Notes: generated from the sequence alone by a model not told the origin. Positions 32,411 to 42,460 are shown, counted from the stretch's first letter. The stretch is 64,000 nt of DNA from Pseudomonas sp. WS 5079 (GCF_012985465.1 NZ_JAAQWN010000007.1:248001-312000); one strand, 5' to 3'. Translations and numbers: made by a program.

Positions 32411-34203
32411 TCAACGTCCGTGCCCTTGAGCACCGCCACGTAGTACGACAGCAATTGCAGCGGGATGGTGTAGAGAATCGGCGACAGGGTGTCGTGGATG
32501 TGCGGCATGTTGATGACGTGGGTGCCTTCGCCGTTGGTCATGCCGGCCTTTTCGTCGGCGAACACGATCAGTTGGCCGCCACGAGCGCGAACTTCCTGCA
32601 AGTTGGACTTGAGCTTCTCCAGCAGTTCATTGTTCGGCGCCACGGTGACCACCGGCATGTCATCGTCCACCAGGGCCAATGGGCCGTGCTTGAGTTCACC
32701 GGCCGGGTAGGCTTCGGCGTGGATATAGGAGATTTCCTTGAGTTTCAGGGAGCCTTCCATCGCCACTGGGTACTGCGCGCCACGGCCGAGGAACAGGGTG
32801 TGGTTCTTGTCGGCAAACAGCTCGGCGACTTTCTCTACGGTGCTGTCCATGGCCAGGGCTTCGCCCAGGCGGGTCGGCAGGCGGCGCAGTTCTTCTACCA
32901 GGGTGGCTTCCACGCCCGCAGCCAATGTGCCGCGCACCTGGCCCAGGGACAGGGTCAGCAGCAGCAAGCCCACCAACTGGGTGGTGAAGGCCTTGGTGGA
33001 GGCTACGCCGATTTCGCGACCGGCCTGGGTCAGCAGGGTCAGGTCCGACTCACGTACCAGGGAGCTGATGCTGACGTTGCAGATCGCCAGGCTCGCCAGA
33101 TAGCCCAGCTCTTTGGCATTGCGCAGGGCGGCCAGGGTGTCAGCGGTCTCGCCGGACTGGGAGATGGTCACGAACAGGGTGTCGGGCTGCACCACCACCT
33201 TGCGGTAGCGGAACTCGCTGGCTACTTCGACCTGGCACGGGATGCCGGCCAGTTCTTCAAGCCAGTAACGCGCGACCATGCCGGCGTGATAACTGGTGCC
33301 ACAGGCGACGATCTGCACATTGCGCACTTTGGCGAACAGCTCGGCGGCTTGCGGGCCGAACGCGTTTACCAGTACTTGCTTGTCGCCAAGGCGACCTTCC
33401 AGGGTGCGTTGCACCACGGCCGGTTGCTCGTGGATTTCCTTGAGCATGAAGTGGCGGAACTCGCCCTTGTCGGCAGCTTCGGCGCCGTCGCGGTATTGCA
33501 CCGCTTCACGCTCGACGGAGTTGCCGTCCACATCCCAGATCGCCACGCTTTCACGGCGGATGTCGGCGATATCGCCTTCTTCAAGGTACATGAAGCGGTC
33601 GGTGACTTGACGCAGGGCCAACTGATCGGAAGCGAGGAAGTTCTCCCCCAGGCCCAGGCCAATCACCAGCGGGCTGCCACTGCGGGCGGCAACCACACGG
33701 TCCGGTTGGCTGGCGCTGATCACCGCCAGGCCGTAGGCGCCATGCAGTTCCTTGACCGTGGCCTTGAGGGCGGTGGTCAGGTCGCTGTGGTCCTTGAGCT
33801 TGTGGTTGAGCAGGTGGGCGATGACTTCGGTGTCGGTGTCCGAGGTAAAGACGTAGCCCAGGCCCTTGAGTTGTTCACGCAGCACTTCGTGGTTTTCGAT
33901 GATGCCGTTGTGCACCACCGCGATATCACCGGAGAAGTGCGGGTGCGCATTGCGCTCGCACGGTGCCCCGTGGGTCGCCCAGCGGGTGTGGGCGATGCCC
34001 AGGCGGCCCGCCAGGGGCTCACCGGCCAGGGCCTGTTCCAGTTCGCTGACTTTGCCTGGGCGACGCATGCGCTCGAGCTTGCCCGCGTTGCTGAAGACCG
34101 CCACGCCGGCACTGTCATAGCCGCGGTATTCCAGGCGCTTGAGGCCTTCGAGCAAAATGGCGGTAACGTTTCGTTCAGCGACTGCGCCTACAATTCCACA
34201 CAT
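32371..34203 (-). CDS. glmS: Glutamine-fructose-6-phosphate aminotransferase GlmS
   Basis: 610 residues. The catalytic Cys2 of the class II glutaminase domain is at MCGIVGAVAE, with the glutamine site ending near residue 240; two SIS domains follow (VACGTSYHAGMVARYW near 302, FLGRGAQYPVAMEGSLKLKE near 475). It makes glucosamine-6-phosphate for peptidoglycan and lipopolysaccharide. Downstream of glmR with a 10-bp gap, and its 3' end is the attTn7 target. No glmS ribozyme-like leader fits in the gap. Confidence 0.97.
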   Translation of the reverse strand: MCGIVGAVAERNVTAILLEGLKRLEYRGYDSAGVAVFSNAGKLERMRRPGKVSELEQALAGEPLAGRLGIAHTRWATHGAPCERNAHPHFSGDIAVVHNGIIENHEVLREQLKGLGYVFTSDTDTEVIAHLLNHKLKDHSDLTTALKATVKELHGAYGLAVISASQPDRVVAARSGSPLVIGLGLGENFLASDQLALRQVTDRFMYLEEGDIADIRRESVAIWDVDGNSVEREAVQYRDGAEAADKGEFRHFMLKEIHEQPAVVQRTLEGRLGDKQVLVNAFGPQAAELFAKVRNVQIVACGTSYHAGMVARYWLEELAGIPCQVEVASEFRYRKVVVQPDTLFVTISQSGETADTLAALRNAKELGYLASLAICNVSISSLVRESDLTLLTQAGREIGVASTKAFTTQLVGLLLLTLSLGQVRGTLAAGVEATLVEELRRLPTRLGEALAMDSTVEKVAELFADKNHTLFLGRGAQYPVAMEGSLKLKEISYIHAEAYPAGELKHGPLALVDDDMPVVTVAPNNELLEKLKSNLQEVRARGGQLIVFADEKAGMTNGEGTHVINMPHIHDTLSPILYTIPLQLLSYYVAVLKGTDVDQPRNLAKSVTVE

Positions 34204-34213
34204 GGTTTCTCTC

Positions 34214-34981
34214 CTAGATGACTGCCGCGCAAATCAGAGTAATGCCGCGGGCTTGAATCTGGTCGCGGGCCTCAAGCGGCAGGCGATCATCGGTAATAAG
34301 GGTATGGACGCTGCTCCAGGGCAGTTCCAGGTTGGGAATCTTGCGGCCGATCTTGTCGGATTCGACCATCACCACAACTTCACGGGCGACTTCGGCCATC
34401 ACTCGGCTCAAGCCCAGCAATTCATTGAAGGTGGTGGTACCGCGCTGCAGGTCGATGCCGTCAGCGCCTATAAACAGTTGGTCGAAGTCATAGGAACGCA
34501 GCACCTGTTCGGCGACCTGTCCCTGGAACGAGTCCGAGTGCGGGTCCCAGGTACCGCCGGTCATCAGCAGTACCGGTTCATGCTCAAGTTCACTCAGGGC
34601 ACTGGCCACATGCAGGGAGTTGGTCATCACCACAAGGCCTGGCTGATGGCCCAGTTCGGGGATCATCGCGGCGGTGGTGCTGCCGCTGTCGATGATGATC
34701 CGCGCATGTTCACGCAGGCGCTTGACCGCCGCCCGGGCGATGGCGCGCTTATGCACAGAAATCGGTTGGGCAGGATCACCCACCAGTTCCTGGGGCATGG
34801 TGATGGCGCCACCGTAGCGACGCAGCAGCAAGCCGTTGCTTTCCAGCGCGGCGAGGTCCTTGCGGATGGTCACTTCGGAGGTTTCGAAACGCTTAGCCAA
34901 TTCATCCACGCTCACTTCGCCCTGCTCGTTGAGCAAGGTGAGGATGTTGTGGCGTCGTTGTGGTGTATTTCGTTTCGACAT
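34214..34981 (-). CDS. glmR: DeoR-family regulator GlmR
   Basis: 255 residues starting MSKRNTPQRRHNILTLL. N-terminal DeoR winged helix (VSVDELAKRFETSEVTIRKD near residues 21-40), then the DeoRC sugar-phosphate sensor domain with DSGSTTAAMIPEL near 96 and GADGIDLQRGTTT near 180. Lies between glmU and glmS as PA5550 does in P. aeruginosa, where glmR affects glmS, cell-wall precursor supply and antibiotic resistance. The 13-codon upstream extension is rejected for lack of conservation. Confidence 0.9.
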   Translation of the reverse strand: MSKRNTPQRRHNILTLLNEQGEVSVDELAKRFETSEVTIRKDLAALESNGLLLRRYGGAITMPQELVGDPAQPISVHKRAIARAAVKRLREHARIIIDSGSTTAAMIPELGHQPGLVVMTNSLHVASALSELEHEPVLLMTGGTWDPHSDSFQGQVAEQVLRSYDFDQLFIGADGIDLQRGTTTFNELLGLSRVMAEVAREVVVMVESDKIGRKIPNLELPWSSVHTLITDDRLPLEARDQIQARGITLICAAVI

Positions 34982-35086
34982 GGTGATGATAAGTTTCGTT
35001 TCGAAAGATAACGAAGGCAATCAAAACCTATTGACGAAGGATCGTCAAGCAGAAGAATGAAATTTTATTGAAGCCCAGATCAAAAA

Positions 35087-35175
35087 TGTAGGAGCTGGCT
35101 GCCTGCGATAGAGGTGTATCAGTCGATGAAAACGTGACTGAAATATCGCCATCGCAGGCAAGCCAGCTCCCACAT
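35087..35175. repeat. Inverted REP-type pair between glmR and glmU
   Basis: TGTAGGAGCTGGCTGCCTGC at about 35088 and its near-complement GCAGGCAAGCCAGCTCCCAC ending at 35172 are arranged as an inverted pair about 40 bases apart. The sequence class differs from the 9276 doublet (GGAGCTGGC versus GGAGCGGGC) but is another common Pseudomonas REP type. Confidence 0.8.
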
Positions 35176-35206
35176 TGATGGGTGGTGGCTGAAGGTTGTG
35201 GATAAC

Positions 35207-36574
35207 TCAGGTCTTTTTGATTTTGACCGGGCGTTTCCAGCCGTCGATGTTGCGTTGGCGGGCGCGGGCCACCGCCAATTGCGACTTATCCACATCCTGG
35301 TTGATGGTTGAGCCTGCCGCTGTGTTTGAACCATCGCCAATGGTGACGGGCGCAATCAGTGAATTGTTGGAGCCAATAAAGACGTCTTCACCGATCGTCG
35401 TCTGATACTTGTTGGCACCATCGTAATTGCAAGTAATGGCGCCGGCGCCAATGTTGCTGCGGGCCCCAATCACTGCATCGCCGAGGTAGGCCAGGTGCCC
35501 CGCCTTCGCATCGTCGCCCATCCGTGCGTTTTTCAGCTCAACGAAGTTACCCACATGGGCCCTGGCGCCCAGCACGCTGCCCGGGCGCAACCGCGCAAAC
35601 GGCCCCGCATCGCTGCCCTCACCCATCACGGCACCGTCGATGTGGCTGTTGGCCTTGACCACCACGCCTTTGCGCAGGGTGCTGTCCTTGATCACGCAAT
35701 TGGGGCCAATTACCACATCGTCTTCGATGATCACGCGGCCTTCGAGGATCACATTGATATCGATCAGCACGTCGCGGCCCACGGTCACCTCACCGCGTAC
35801 ATCGAAACGCGCCGGGTCACGCAGTGTCACGCCCTGCGCCATCAGGCGGCGGCCTTCGCGCAGTTGGTAGTGACGCTCCAGTTCCGCCAGTTGCTTGCGG
35901 TCGTTGGCGCCCTGCACTTCCATTGGGTCGTGGGGCTGCTCGGTGGCGACCAGCAGGCCGTCGCTGACGGCCATCTCGATGACGTCGGTGAGGTAGTACT
36001 CGCCCTGGACATTGTTATTCGACAAACGACTCATCCAGTCTGCCAGGTGAGCCGCCGGCACCGCGAGAATCCCGGTATTGCCTTCGGTTATCGCCCGTTG
36101 TGCCTCGCTGGCATCTTTATGCTCGACGATGGCGGCGACGTTGCCGTCTGCATCACGCACGATGCGGCCATAACCGGTAGGGTCGTCCAGTTCGACGGTG
36201 AGCAGGCCCATCTGGCCCGGCACTACGTGCTTGAGCAGGCGCTGCAGGGTTTCCACTTCGATCAGCGGCACATCACCGTAGAGGATCAGCACGGTGTCGG
36301 CCTTGATGAACGGTACGGCTTGCGCGGTGGCATGACCGGTACCCAGTTGCTTGTCCTGCAATACGAAATTCAAGTCATCGGCTGCCAGACGCTCACGTAC
36401 CGCATCGGCACCGTGGCCAATCACTACGTGGATACGTTGTGGGTCCAGTTGCCGGGCGCTGTGGATAACATGGCCAAGCATGGAGTTACCCGCAACCGGG
36501 TGCAGTACCTTGGGCAGGGCTGAACGCATGCGGGTGCCCTGGCCAGCGGCGAGAATGACGATTTCAAGAGACAT
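35207..36574 (-). CDS. glmU: Bifunctional UDP-GlcNAc synthase GlmU
   Basis: 455 residues. N-terminal pyrophosphorylase with ILAAGQGTRMRSALPKVLHP at residues 6-25 and LYGDVPLI near 103; C-terminal left-handed beta-helix acetyltransferase from about 250, with the catalytic-region sequence GNFVELKNARMG near 345 and NYDGANKYQT near 385. It acetylates glucosamine-1-phosphate and couples it to UTP. Co-oriented between the atp operon and glmR, with its own gap to each. Three DnaA-box 9-mers lie in or beside it. Confidence 0.96.
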   Translation of the reverse strand: MSLEIVILAAGQGTRMRSALPKVLHPVAGNSMLGHVIHSARQLDPQRIHVVIGHGADAVRERLAADDLNFVLQDKQLGTGHATAQAVPFIKADTVLILYGDVPLIEVETLQRLLKHVVPGQMGLLTVELDDPTGYGRIVRDADGNVAAIVEHKDASEAQRAITEGNTGILAVPAAHLADWMSRLSNNNVQGEYYLTDVIEMAVSDGLLVATEQPHDPMEVQGANDRKQLAELERHYQLREGRRLMAQGVTLRDPARFDVRGEVTVGRDVLIDINVILEGRVIIEDDVVIGPNCVIKDSTLRKGVVVKANSHIDGAVMGEGSDAGPFARLRPGSVLGARAHVGNFVELKNARMGDDAKAGHLAYLGDAVIGARSNIGAGAITCNYDGANKYQTTIGEDVFIGSNNSLIAPVTIGDGSNTAAGSTINQDVDKSQLAVARARQRNIDGWKRPVKIKKT

Positions 36575-36634
36575 GAATGGCTACCAATCCTGGGCGGTCC
36601 GGCTTCAGACCAAAGAAGTGTTTTGCAAAAAAAG

Positions 36635-36662
36635 AAAAAGGGTAGCCGAGGCTACCCTTTTT
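36635..36662. terminator. Intrinsic terminator of the atp operon
   Basis: AAAAAGGGTAGCC-ga-GGCTACCCTTTTT, a 13-bp stem including the A/T flanks, with a T-run in both directions. It lies between atpC and glmU, so it ends the leftward atp transcript. Confidence 0.93.
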
Positions 36663-36697
36663 AATCAATCGCGCATGAAGCATGACGGCTTGGCCGC

Positions 36698-37114
36698 TTA
36701 CTTCTTGCGGATCTGCTGGAGCGTGCGCAGCTGGGCTGCAGCCTCGGCCAGACGTACAGCAGCAGCGCTGTAGTCGAAGTCTGCACCTTTTTCGTGCAGA
36801 GCCTTCTCGGCAGCCTTGACGGCTTCCTGAGCGGAGGCTTCATCCAGGTCGCCAGCACGTTGCACGGTGTCGGCAAGAACCTTGACCATGTTCGGCTGAA
36901 CTTCGAGGAAACCGCCAGAGATGTAGAACACCTCCTTTTCCCCGCCCTGCTTGGTCAGAGTAATCGGACCGGGCTTCAAGCTGGTGATCAGCGGTGCGTG
37001 GCCCAAGGCAATACCCAGGTCACCCAACTCGCCGTGTGCAATTACCATCTCTACCAGACCGGAGAAGATTTCCCCTTCCGCGCTGACGATATCGCAATGG
37101 ACTGTCATAGCCAT
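36698..37114 (-). CDS. atpC: ATP synthase epsilon subunit
   Basis: 138 residues starting MAMTVHCDIVSAEGEIFSG; N-terminal beta sandwich followed by the C-terminal helical hairpin (from about residue 90). Regulatory subunit of F1 that contacts gamma and the c-ring. Last gene of the atp operon before its terminator. Confidence 0.96.
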   Translation of the reverse strand: MAMTVHCDIVSAEGEIFSGLVEMVIAHGELGDLGIALGHAPLITSLKPGPITLTKQGGEKEVFYISGGFLEVQPNMVKVLADTVQRAGDLDEASAQEAVKAAEKALHEKGADFDYSAAAVRLAEAAAQLRTLQQIRKK

Positions 37115-37158
37115 CTGATTGCCTCAACCTGATGAGCGCCCGTTGCCGGGCGCCTGGA

Positions 37159-38535
37159 TTACAGTTTCTTGGCTTTCTCGATCGCTTCTTCGATGCCGCC
37201 GACCATGTAGAACGCTTGTTCTGGCAGGTGGTCGTAGTCACCGTTGAGGATGCCTTTGAAGCCAGCAATGGTGTCTTTCAGGGAAACGTATTTACCCGAG
37301 GCACCGGTGAAGACTTCAGCCACGAAGAACGGCTGCGACAAGAAGCGCTGGATCTTACGAGCGCGGGATACCAACTGCTTGTCGGTTTCCGACAGCTCGT
37401 CCATACCCAGGATCGCAATGATGTCCTTCAGCTCTTTGTAGCGCTGCAGCACGTACTGAACGCCGCGAGCGGTGTCGTAGTGCTCCTGGCCGATCACGTT
37501 CGGGTCCAGCTGGCGCGAAGTCGAGTCCAGTGGATCGACCGCTGGGTAGATACCCAGGGAAGCGATGTCACGGGACAGTACGACGGTGGCGTCCAAGTGG
37601 GCGAAGGTGGTCGCAGGCGACGGGTCGGTCAAGTCATCCGCAGGTACGTATACCGCTTGGATCGAAGTGATCGAACCTTCCTTGGTCGAAGTGATACGTT
37701 CTTGCAGAACGCCCATCTCTTCAGCCAGGGTCGGCTGGTAACCTACTGCCGAAGGCATACGGCCCAGCAGTGCGGATACTTCGGTACCGGCCAGGGTGTA
37801 ACGGTAGATGTTGTCGACGAACAGCAGAACGTCGTTACCTTCGTCACGGAACTTCTCGGCCATGGTCAGGCCAGTCAGTGCTACGCGCAGACGGTTACCC
37901 GGCGGCTCGTTCATCTGACCGTAGACCAGTGCCACTTTGTCCAGAACGTTGGAGTCCTTCATCTCGTGGTAGAAGTCGTTACCCTCACGAGTACGCTCAC
38001 CCACACCGGCGAACACGGAATAACCGCTGTGCTCGATGGCGATGTTACGGATCAGTTCCATCATGTTTACGGTCTTGCCTACACCGGCACCACCGAACAG
38101 ACCCACTTTACCGCCTTTGGCGAACGGGCAGACCAGGTCGATAACCTTGATGCCGGTTTCCAGCAGGTCGTTGCCGCCAGCTTGCTCGGCGAACGAAGGT
38201 GCTGGACGGTGAATGCCCCAACGCTCTTCAGTATCGATCGGGCCAGCTTCGTCAATCGGGTTGCCCAGTACGTCCATGATCCGGCCCAGGGTCGCTTTAC
38301 CGACCGGTACGGAGATGGCAGCGCCAGTGTCGACAACGTCCAGACCGCGCTTCAAGCCTTCGGTGGAACCCATCGCAATGGTACGAACTACGCCGTCGCC
38401 CAGCTGCTGCTGAACTTCCAGAGTAGTTTCCGCGCCTTGTACTTTCAGCGCGTTGTAGATGCTCGGTACGCTGTCGCGTGGGAATTCCACGTCGATAACG
38501 GCGCCGATGATTTGAACGATACGTCCGCTACTCAT
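37159..38535 (-). CDS. atpD: ATP synthase beta subunit
   Basis: 458 residues, catalytic F1 subunit. P-loop GGAGVGKTVNMMELI near residues 149-163, the catalytic-Glu region GERTREGNDFYHEM near 180, Walker B DVLLFVDNIYRYT near 235 and the DELSEED-like DELSETDKQ near 380. Forms the three catalytic sites with atpA. Confidence 0.98.
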   Translation of the reverse strand: MSSGRIVQIIGAVIDVEFPRDSVPSIYNALKVQGAETTLEVQQQLGDGVVRTIAMGSTEGLKRGLDVVDTGAAISVPVGKATLGRIMDVLGNPIDEAGPIDTEERWGIHRPAPSFAEQAGGNDLLETGIKVIDLVCPFAKGGKVGLFGGAGVGKTVNMMELIRNIAIEHSGYSVFAGVGERTREGNDFYHEMKDSNVLDKVALVYGQMNEPPGNRLRVALTGLTMAEKFRDEGNDVLLFVDNIYRYTLAGTEVSALLGRMPSAVGYQPTLAEEMGVLQERITSTKEGSITSIQAVYVPADDLTDPSPATTFAHLDATVVLSRDIASLGIYPAVDPLDSTSRQLDPNVIGQEHYDTARGVQYVLQRYKELKDIIAILGMDELSETDKQLVSRARKIQRFLSQPFFVAEVFTGASGKYVSLKDTIAGFKGILNGDYDHLPEQAFYMVGGIEEAIEKAKKL

Positions 38536-38562
38536 AGCTGGATCCTCTGAATATTTGAACCG

Positions 38563-39423
38563 TTAAACCGCGGCAGCGCCGCCGACGATTTCCGAGATCT
38601 CTTGGGTGATCGCAGCCTGACGCGCCTTGTTGTAGATCAGCTGCAAATCGCTGATCAGATCACCGGCGTTGTCGGTAGCGTTTTTCATCGCGATCATCCG
38701 CGCCGCTTGTTCAGCTGCGTTGTTCTCGACCACCGCCTGGTACACCTGCGACTCCACGTAGCGCACCATCAAGCCGTCAAGCAGCTCTTTGGCGTCTGGT
38801 TCGTAGAGGTAGTCCCAGTGGTGCTTGAGTTCCTGATCCGGGGTCGCCACCAGTGGAATCAATTGCTCCACGGTCGGCTGCTGGGTCATGGTGTTGATGA
38901 ACTTGTTGGATACCACGGACAGGCGGTCAATCCGGCCTTCCAGGTACGCATCCAGCATCACCTTCACACTGCCGATCAAGTCATTGATCGACGGCTCTTC
39001 ACCCAGGTGGCTGATAGCTGCAACGACGTTACCGCCGAAGTTGCGGAAAAAGGCCGCACCCTTGCTACCAACAACACACAGATCAATCTCGACGCCGTTT
39101 TCGCGGTTTACCGCCATGTCCTTGACCAGGGCCTTGAACAGGTTGGTATTCAAACCACCGCACAAACCACGGTCACTGCTCACTACCACATAACCTGCAC
39201 GCTTGACGGCGCGCTCGATCATGAACGGGTGGCGGTATTCCGGGTTGGCGTTGGCCAGATGCCCAATTACCTGGCGGATACGCTCCGCATAAGGACGGCT
39301 AGCCGACATGCGCATTTGTGCCTTGCGCATTTTGCTGACCGCCACTTTCTCCATGGCGCTGGTAATTTTTTGCGTGCTTTTGATGCTCGCAATCTTACTG
39401 CGAATCTCTTTTGCGCCTGCCAT
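38563..39423 (-). CDS. atpG: ATP synthase gamma subunit
   Basis: 286 residues; N-terminal helix MAGAKEIRSKIASIKSTQKI and C-terminal helix SDLQLIYNKARQAAITQEI form the central coiled-coil shaft; SSDRGLCGGLNTN near residue 80 is the family signature. Rotary stalk of F1. Confidence 0.97.
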   Translation of the reverse strand: MAGAKEIRSKIASIKSTQKITSAMEKVAVSKMRKAQMRMSASRPYAERIRQVIGHLANANPEYRHPFMIERAVKRAGYVVVSSDRGLCGGLNTNLFKALVKDMAVNRENGVEIDLCVVGSKGAAFFRNFGGNVVAAISHLGEEPSINDLIGSVKVMLDAYLEGRIDRLSVVSNKFINTMTQQPTVEQLIPLVATPDQELKHHWDYLYEPDAKELLDGLMVRYVESQVYQAVVENNAAEQAARMIAMKNATDNAGDLISDLQLIYNKARQAAITQEISEIVGGAAAV

Positions 39424-39473
39424 GTAACACCTATCAGGTTAGCAAGCGGGAGCCTTGCGGCTCCCGCTGCGGC

Positions 39474-41018
39474 TTACCAGGTTTGGGTGGCCTTGAACTT
39501 CTCGATACCAGCCTTCAGGCCAGCGTCGATTTCGTCATTGAAGTCACCCTTCACGTTGATCTTGGCCATCAAATCGGCATGATCTCGGTTGAAGTAAGCA
39601 ATCAGCGCTTGTTCAAAGCTGCCGACCTTGGCGATTTCGACGTCAGTCAGGAACCCACGCTCAGCGGCATACAGCGACAGCGACATGTCAGCGATCGACA
39701 TTGGCGCGTATTGCTTCTGCTTCATCAGCTCGGTAACGCGCTGACCATGCTCAAGTTGCTTACGGGTCGCTTCGTCCAGGTCAGAAGCGAACTGGGCGAA
39801 TGCCGCCAGTTCACGGTACTGAGCCAGAGCGGTACGGATACCACCGGAGAGCTTCTTGATGATCTTGGTCTGAGCGGCACCACCCACACGGGATACCGAA
39901 ACACCGGCGTTCACAGCAGGACGGATCCCGGAGTTGAACATGGCCGATTCCAGGAAGATCTGACCGTCGGTGATGGAAATCACGTTGGTCGGAACGAACG
40001 CGGAAACGTCGCCAGCCTGGGTTTCGATGATCGGCAGTGCGGTCAGGGAACCGGTTTTGCCGGTCACTGCGCCGTTGGTGAACTTCTCTACGTACTCTTC
40101 GGAAACGCGGGATGCGCGCTCCAGCAGACGGGAGTGGAGATAGAACACGTCGCCTGGGTAGGCTTCACGGCCTGGTGGACGGCGCAGCAGCAGGGAAATC
40201 TGGCGGTAAGCCACTGCTTGCTTGGACAGATCGTCATAAACGATCAGCGCGTCTTCACCGCGGTCGCGGAAGAATTCACCCATGGTGCAACCGGAGTACG
40301 GTGCCAGGAATTGCAGCGCAGGAGATTCCGAAGCACTGGCAGCCACGATGATCGTGTTGGCCAGGGCGCCGTTTTCTTCCAGCTTGCGAACCACGTTGGC
40401 GATGGTCGATTGTTTCTGACCGATCGCTACGTAGACGCAGAAAATGCCGCTGTCTTTCTGGTTGATGATCGCGTCGATCGCCAGAGCGGTCTTACCGATC
40501 TGACGGTCACCGATGATCAGCTCACGCTGGCCACGGCCGACTGGGATCATGGCATCGACAGCCTTGTAGCCAGTCTGTACAGGCTGGTCTACCGACTTAC
40601 GCCAGATCACGCCTGGAGCAACTTTCTCGACCGCGTCGGTCTCGGTGTTGCCCAGTGGACCTTTACCGTCAACAGGGTTACCCAGTGCGTCGACAACGCG
40701 ACCCAGCAGTTCCTTACCAACCGGAACTTCCAGGATGCGGCCTGTGCACTTGGCGCTCATGCCTTCAGCCAGACTGGTGTACGCGCCCAATACAACGGCA
40801 CCTACGGAGTCTTGCTCCAGGTTGAGGGCCATACCGTAGACGCCGCCCGGAAACTCGATCATCTCGCCGTACATTACGTCGGCCAGACCGTGAATCCGCA
40901 CGATGCCGTCAGATACGCTGACGACAGTGCCTTCGTTACGGGCTTGGGAGGTCACATCGAGCTTGTCGATGCGGCCCTTGATAATTTCACTTATTTCGGA
41001 AGGATTGAGTTGCTGCAT
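39474..41018 (-). CDS. atpA: ATP synthase alpha subunit
   Basis: 514 residues. P-loop GDRQIGKTALAIDAI near residue 169, ESPALQFLAPYSGC near 240 and the non-catalytic-site region RRPPGREAYPGDVFYLHSRL near 287. Structural and nucleotide-binding partner of beta in F1. Confidence 0.98.
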   Translation of the reverse strand: MQQLNPSEISEIIKGRIDKLDVTSQARNEGTVVSVSDGIVRIHGLADVMYGEMIEFPGGVYGMALNLEQDSVGAVVLGAYTSLAEGMSAKCTGRILEVPVGKELLGRVVDALGNPVDGKGPLGNTETDAVEKVAPGVIWRKSVDQPVQTGYKAVDAMIPVGRGQRELIIGDRQIGKTALAIDAIINQKDSGIFCVYVAIGQKQSTIANVVRKLEENGALANTIIVAASASESPALQFLAPYSGCTMGEFFRDRGEDALIVYDDLSKQAVAYRQISLLLRRPPGREAYPGDVFYLHSRLLERASRVSEEYVEKFTNGAVTGKTGSLTALPIIETQAGDVSAFVPTNVISITDGQIFLESAMFNSGIRPAVNAGVSVSRVGGAAQTKIIKKLSGGIRTALAQYRELAAFAQFASDLDEATRKQLEHGQRVTELMKQKQYAPMSIADMSLSLYAAERGFLTDVEIAKVGSFEQALIAYFNRDHADLMAKINVKGDFNDEIDAGLKAGIEKFKATQTW

Positions 41019-41039
41019 TGCTCTGCTGCCCCTTCAAAC

Positions 41040-41576
41040 TCAAGATTTCAATGCTTCGGCAAGATTCGCGAGTTTGCCGCGAATCGAGCCATCGATAACC
41101 AGGTCGCCGGCGCGAATGACAACACCCCCAATAAGGGATGGGTCTTCCGCAACTTGCAGGCGCACTTCCCGGTCGAGTCGTGCACTGAGAACCTTGGCGA
41201 GTTTGTCTTGCTGTTCTTGGTTCAATGCAAAAGCACTGGTCACTTCAACGTCTACCGACTTCTCTTGCTCGGCCTTGTACAGGTCGAACAGAGCGGCAAT
41301 CTCCGGCAAAAGCGGGAGACGGTCGTTTTCGGCAACGACGTGGATGAAGTTCTGCACTTTCACATCAAACTTGTCGCCGCACACGTCAATAAACGTGGCG
41401 GCCTTGTCTGCGCTCGTCAGTCGCGGGGCCTTGAGCACGCGCTGCATGGTGTCGTCTTGCGACACTGCTGCAGCCAGGCCGAGCATGGCTGACCAAGAGG
41501 CCAGCTGCTGGTGGGCCTGGGCGTGCTCGAAGGCTGCCTTAGCGTAAGGTCGGGCCAACGTGGTCAATTCTGCCAT
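41040..41576 (-). CDS. atpH: ATP synthase delta subunit
   Basis: 178 residues, all-helical N-terminal domain (ARPYAKAAFEHAQAHQQL at the start) and the C-terminal signature GGVVIRAGDLVIDGSIRGKL near residue 150. Connects F1 to the b-subunit stator. Codes 12 bp after atpF. Confidence 0.96.
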   Translation of the reverse strand: MAELTTLARPYAKAAFEHAQAHQQLASWSAMLGLAAAVSQDDTMQRVLKAPRLTSADKAATFIDVCGDKFDVKVQNFIHVVAENDRLPLLPEIAALFDLYKAEQEKSVDVEVTSAFALNQEQQDKLAKVLSARLDREVRLQVAEDPSLIGGVVIRAGDLVIDGSIRGKLANLAEALKS

Positions 41577-41588
41577 GATCGCCCTCGC

Positions 41589-42059
41589 TTAAATTTCAGC
41601 AGCCAGTTTGTTTACCAGCTCCGCGTGCGCGTTTTGATCGATTGTGGCACCCAGGATCTTCTCAGCACCGCCGACGGCCAGAGCACCCAGTTGGGCACGC
41701 AGCGCATCTTTGACACCATTCAGTTCCTGTTCGATCTCGGCCTGAGCCTGAACCTTCACACGGTCAGCGTCGATACGGGCTTTTTCAACAGCCTCTTCAA
41801 CAATCTGGTTACCGCGTTTCTTGGCTTGCTCAATGATTTCAGCTGCCTGAGCCTTCGCTTCGCGCAGTTGCTGACCCGCTTTATCTTGGGCCAACTCCAG
41901 GTCGCGAGCTGCTCGTGCGGCAGCGTCCAGTCCATCCGCGATCTTCTTCTGACGTTCGTGCAAAGCCGCGATGACCGGAGGCCATACGAACTTCATGCAG
42001 AAAACAACAAAAATCAAGAACGCTAAGGACTGACCAATAATGGTTGCATTAATGTTCAC
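41589..42059 (-). CDS. atpF: ATP synthase b subunit
   Basis: 156 residues with a GTG start (42059) giving NINATIIGQSLAFLIFVVF, the usual N terminus; GAGGT lies 8 bases upstream. One membrane helix (about residues 7-27) then a long charged helix. An ATG 12 codons earlier gives a non-conserved extension and is rejected. Stator stalk of Fo. Confidence 0.94.
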   Translation of the reverse strand: MNINATIIGQSLAFLIFVVFCMKFVWPPVIAALHERQKKIADGLDAAARAARDLELAQDKAGQQLREAKAQAAEIIEQAKKRGNQIVEEAVEKARIDADRVKVQAQAEIEQELNGVKDALRAQLGALAVGGAEKILGATIDQNAHAELVNKLAAEI

Positions 42060-42115
42060 GCCAATACCTCGCTCGTTCGTTGCACAACACACCAATCACT
42101 CGAAAAAACGAGTGA

Positions 42116-42373
42116 TTAACCGGCGAGTTGACCAACGAAGGGGTTCGCGAAGGTGAAGAACAGAGCGATACCAACACCGATCATGGTCACGGCGTCGAGC
42201 AGGCCGGCAACGATGAACATTTTAACTTGCAGCATTGGAACCATTTCTGGCTGACGCGCTGCGCCTTCCAGGAACTTGCCGCCCAACAGGCCGAAACCAA
42301 TGGCAGTACCCAGGGCGCCCAGGCCGATCAACAGTGCAACAGCGATAGCGGTTAGACCAACTACAGTTTCCAT
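42116..42373 (-). CDS. atpE: ATP synthase c subunit
   Basis: 85 residues, two membrane helices around the loop ARQPEMVP (residues 39-46). The proton-carrying carboxylate is Asp60 in [10 protein letters not shown]. Forms the c-ring rotor. Preceded by a 133-bp spacer from atpB with a strong hairpin. Confidence 0.97.
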
Positions 42374-42460
42374 CTTTCCTCCCGACTTTTACGTCGTATG
42401 GTTTAGGTTTTTTAGATTTTAAAGCGGTAAAACAAATCGTTTCATAGCCCTTTGGGGCCA

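Noticed and set aside
32455..34221. 588-codon frame antisense to glmS
   Set aside because: Mirror of the glmS codons with low-complexity Gln/Gly/Val composition.
37132..38550. 472-codon frame antisense to atpD
   Set aside because: Exact shadow of atpD codons; no independent signals.
39411..41492. 693-codon frame antisense to atpA and atpH
   Set aside because: Crosses gene boundaries on the opposite strand and has no protein-like features.
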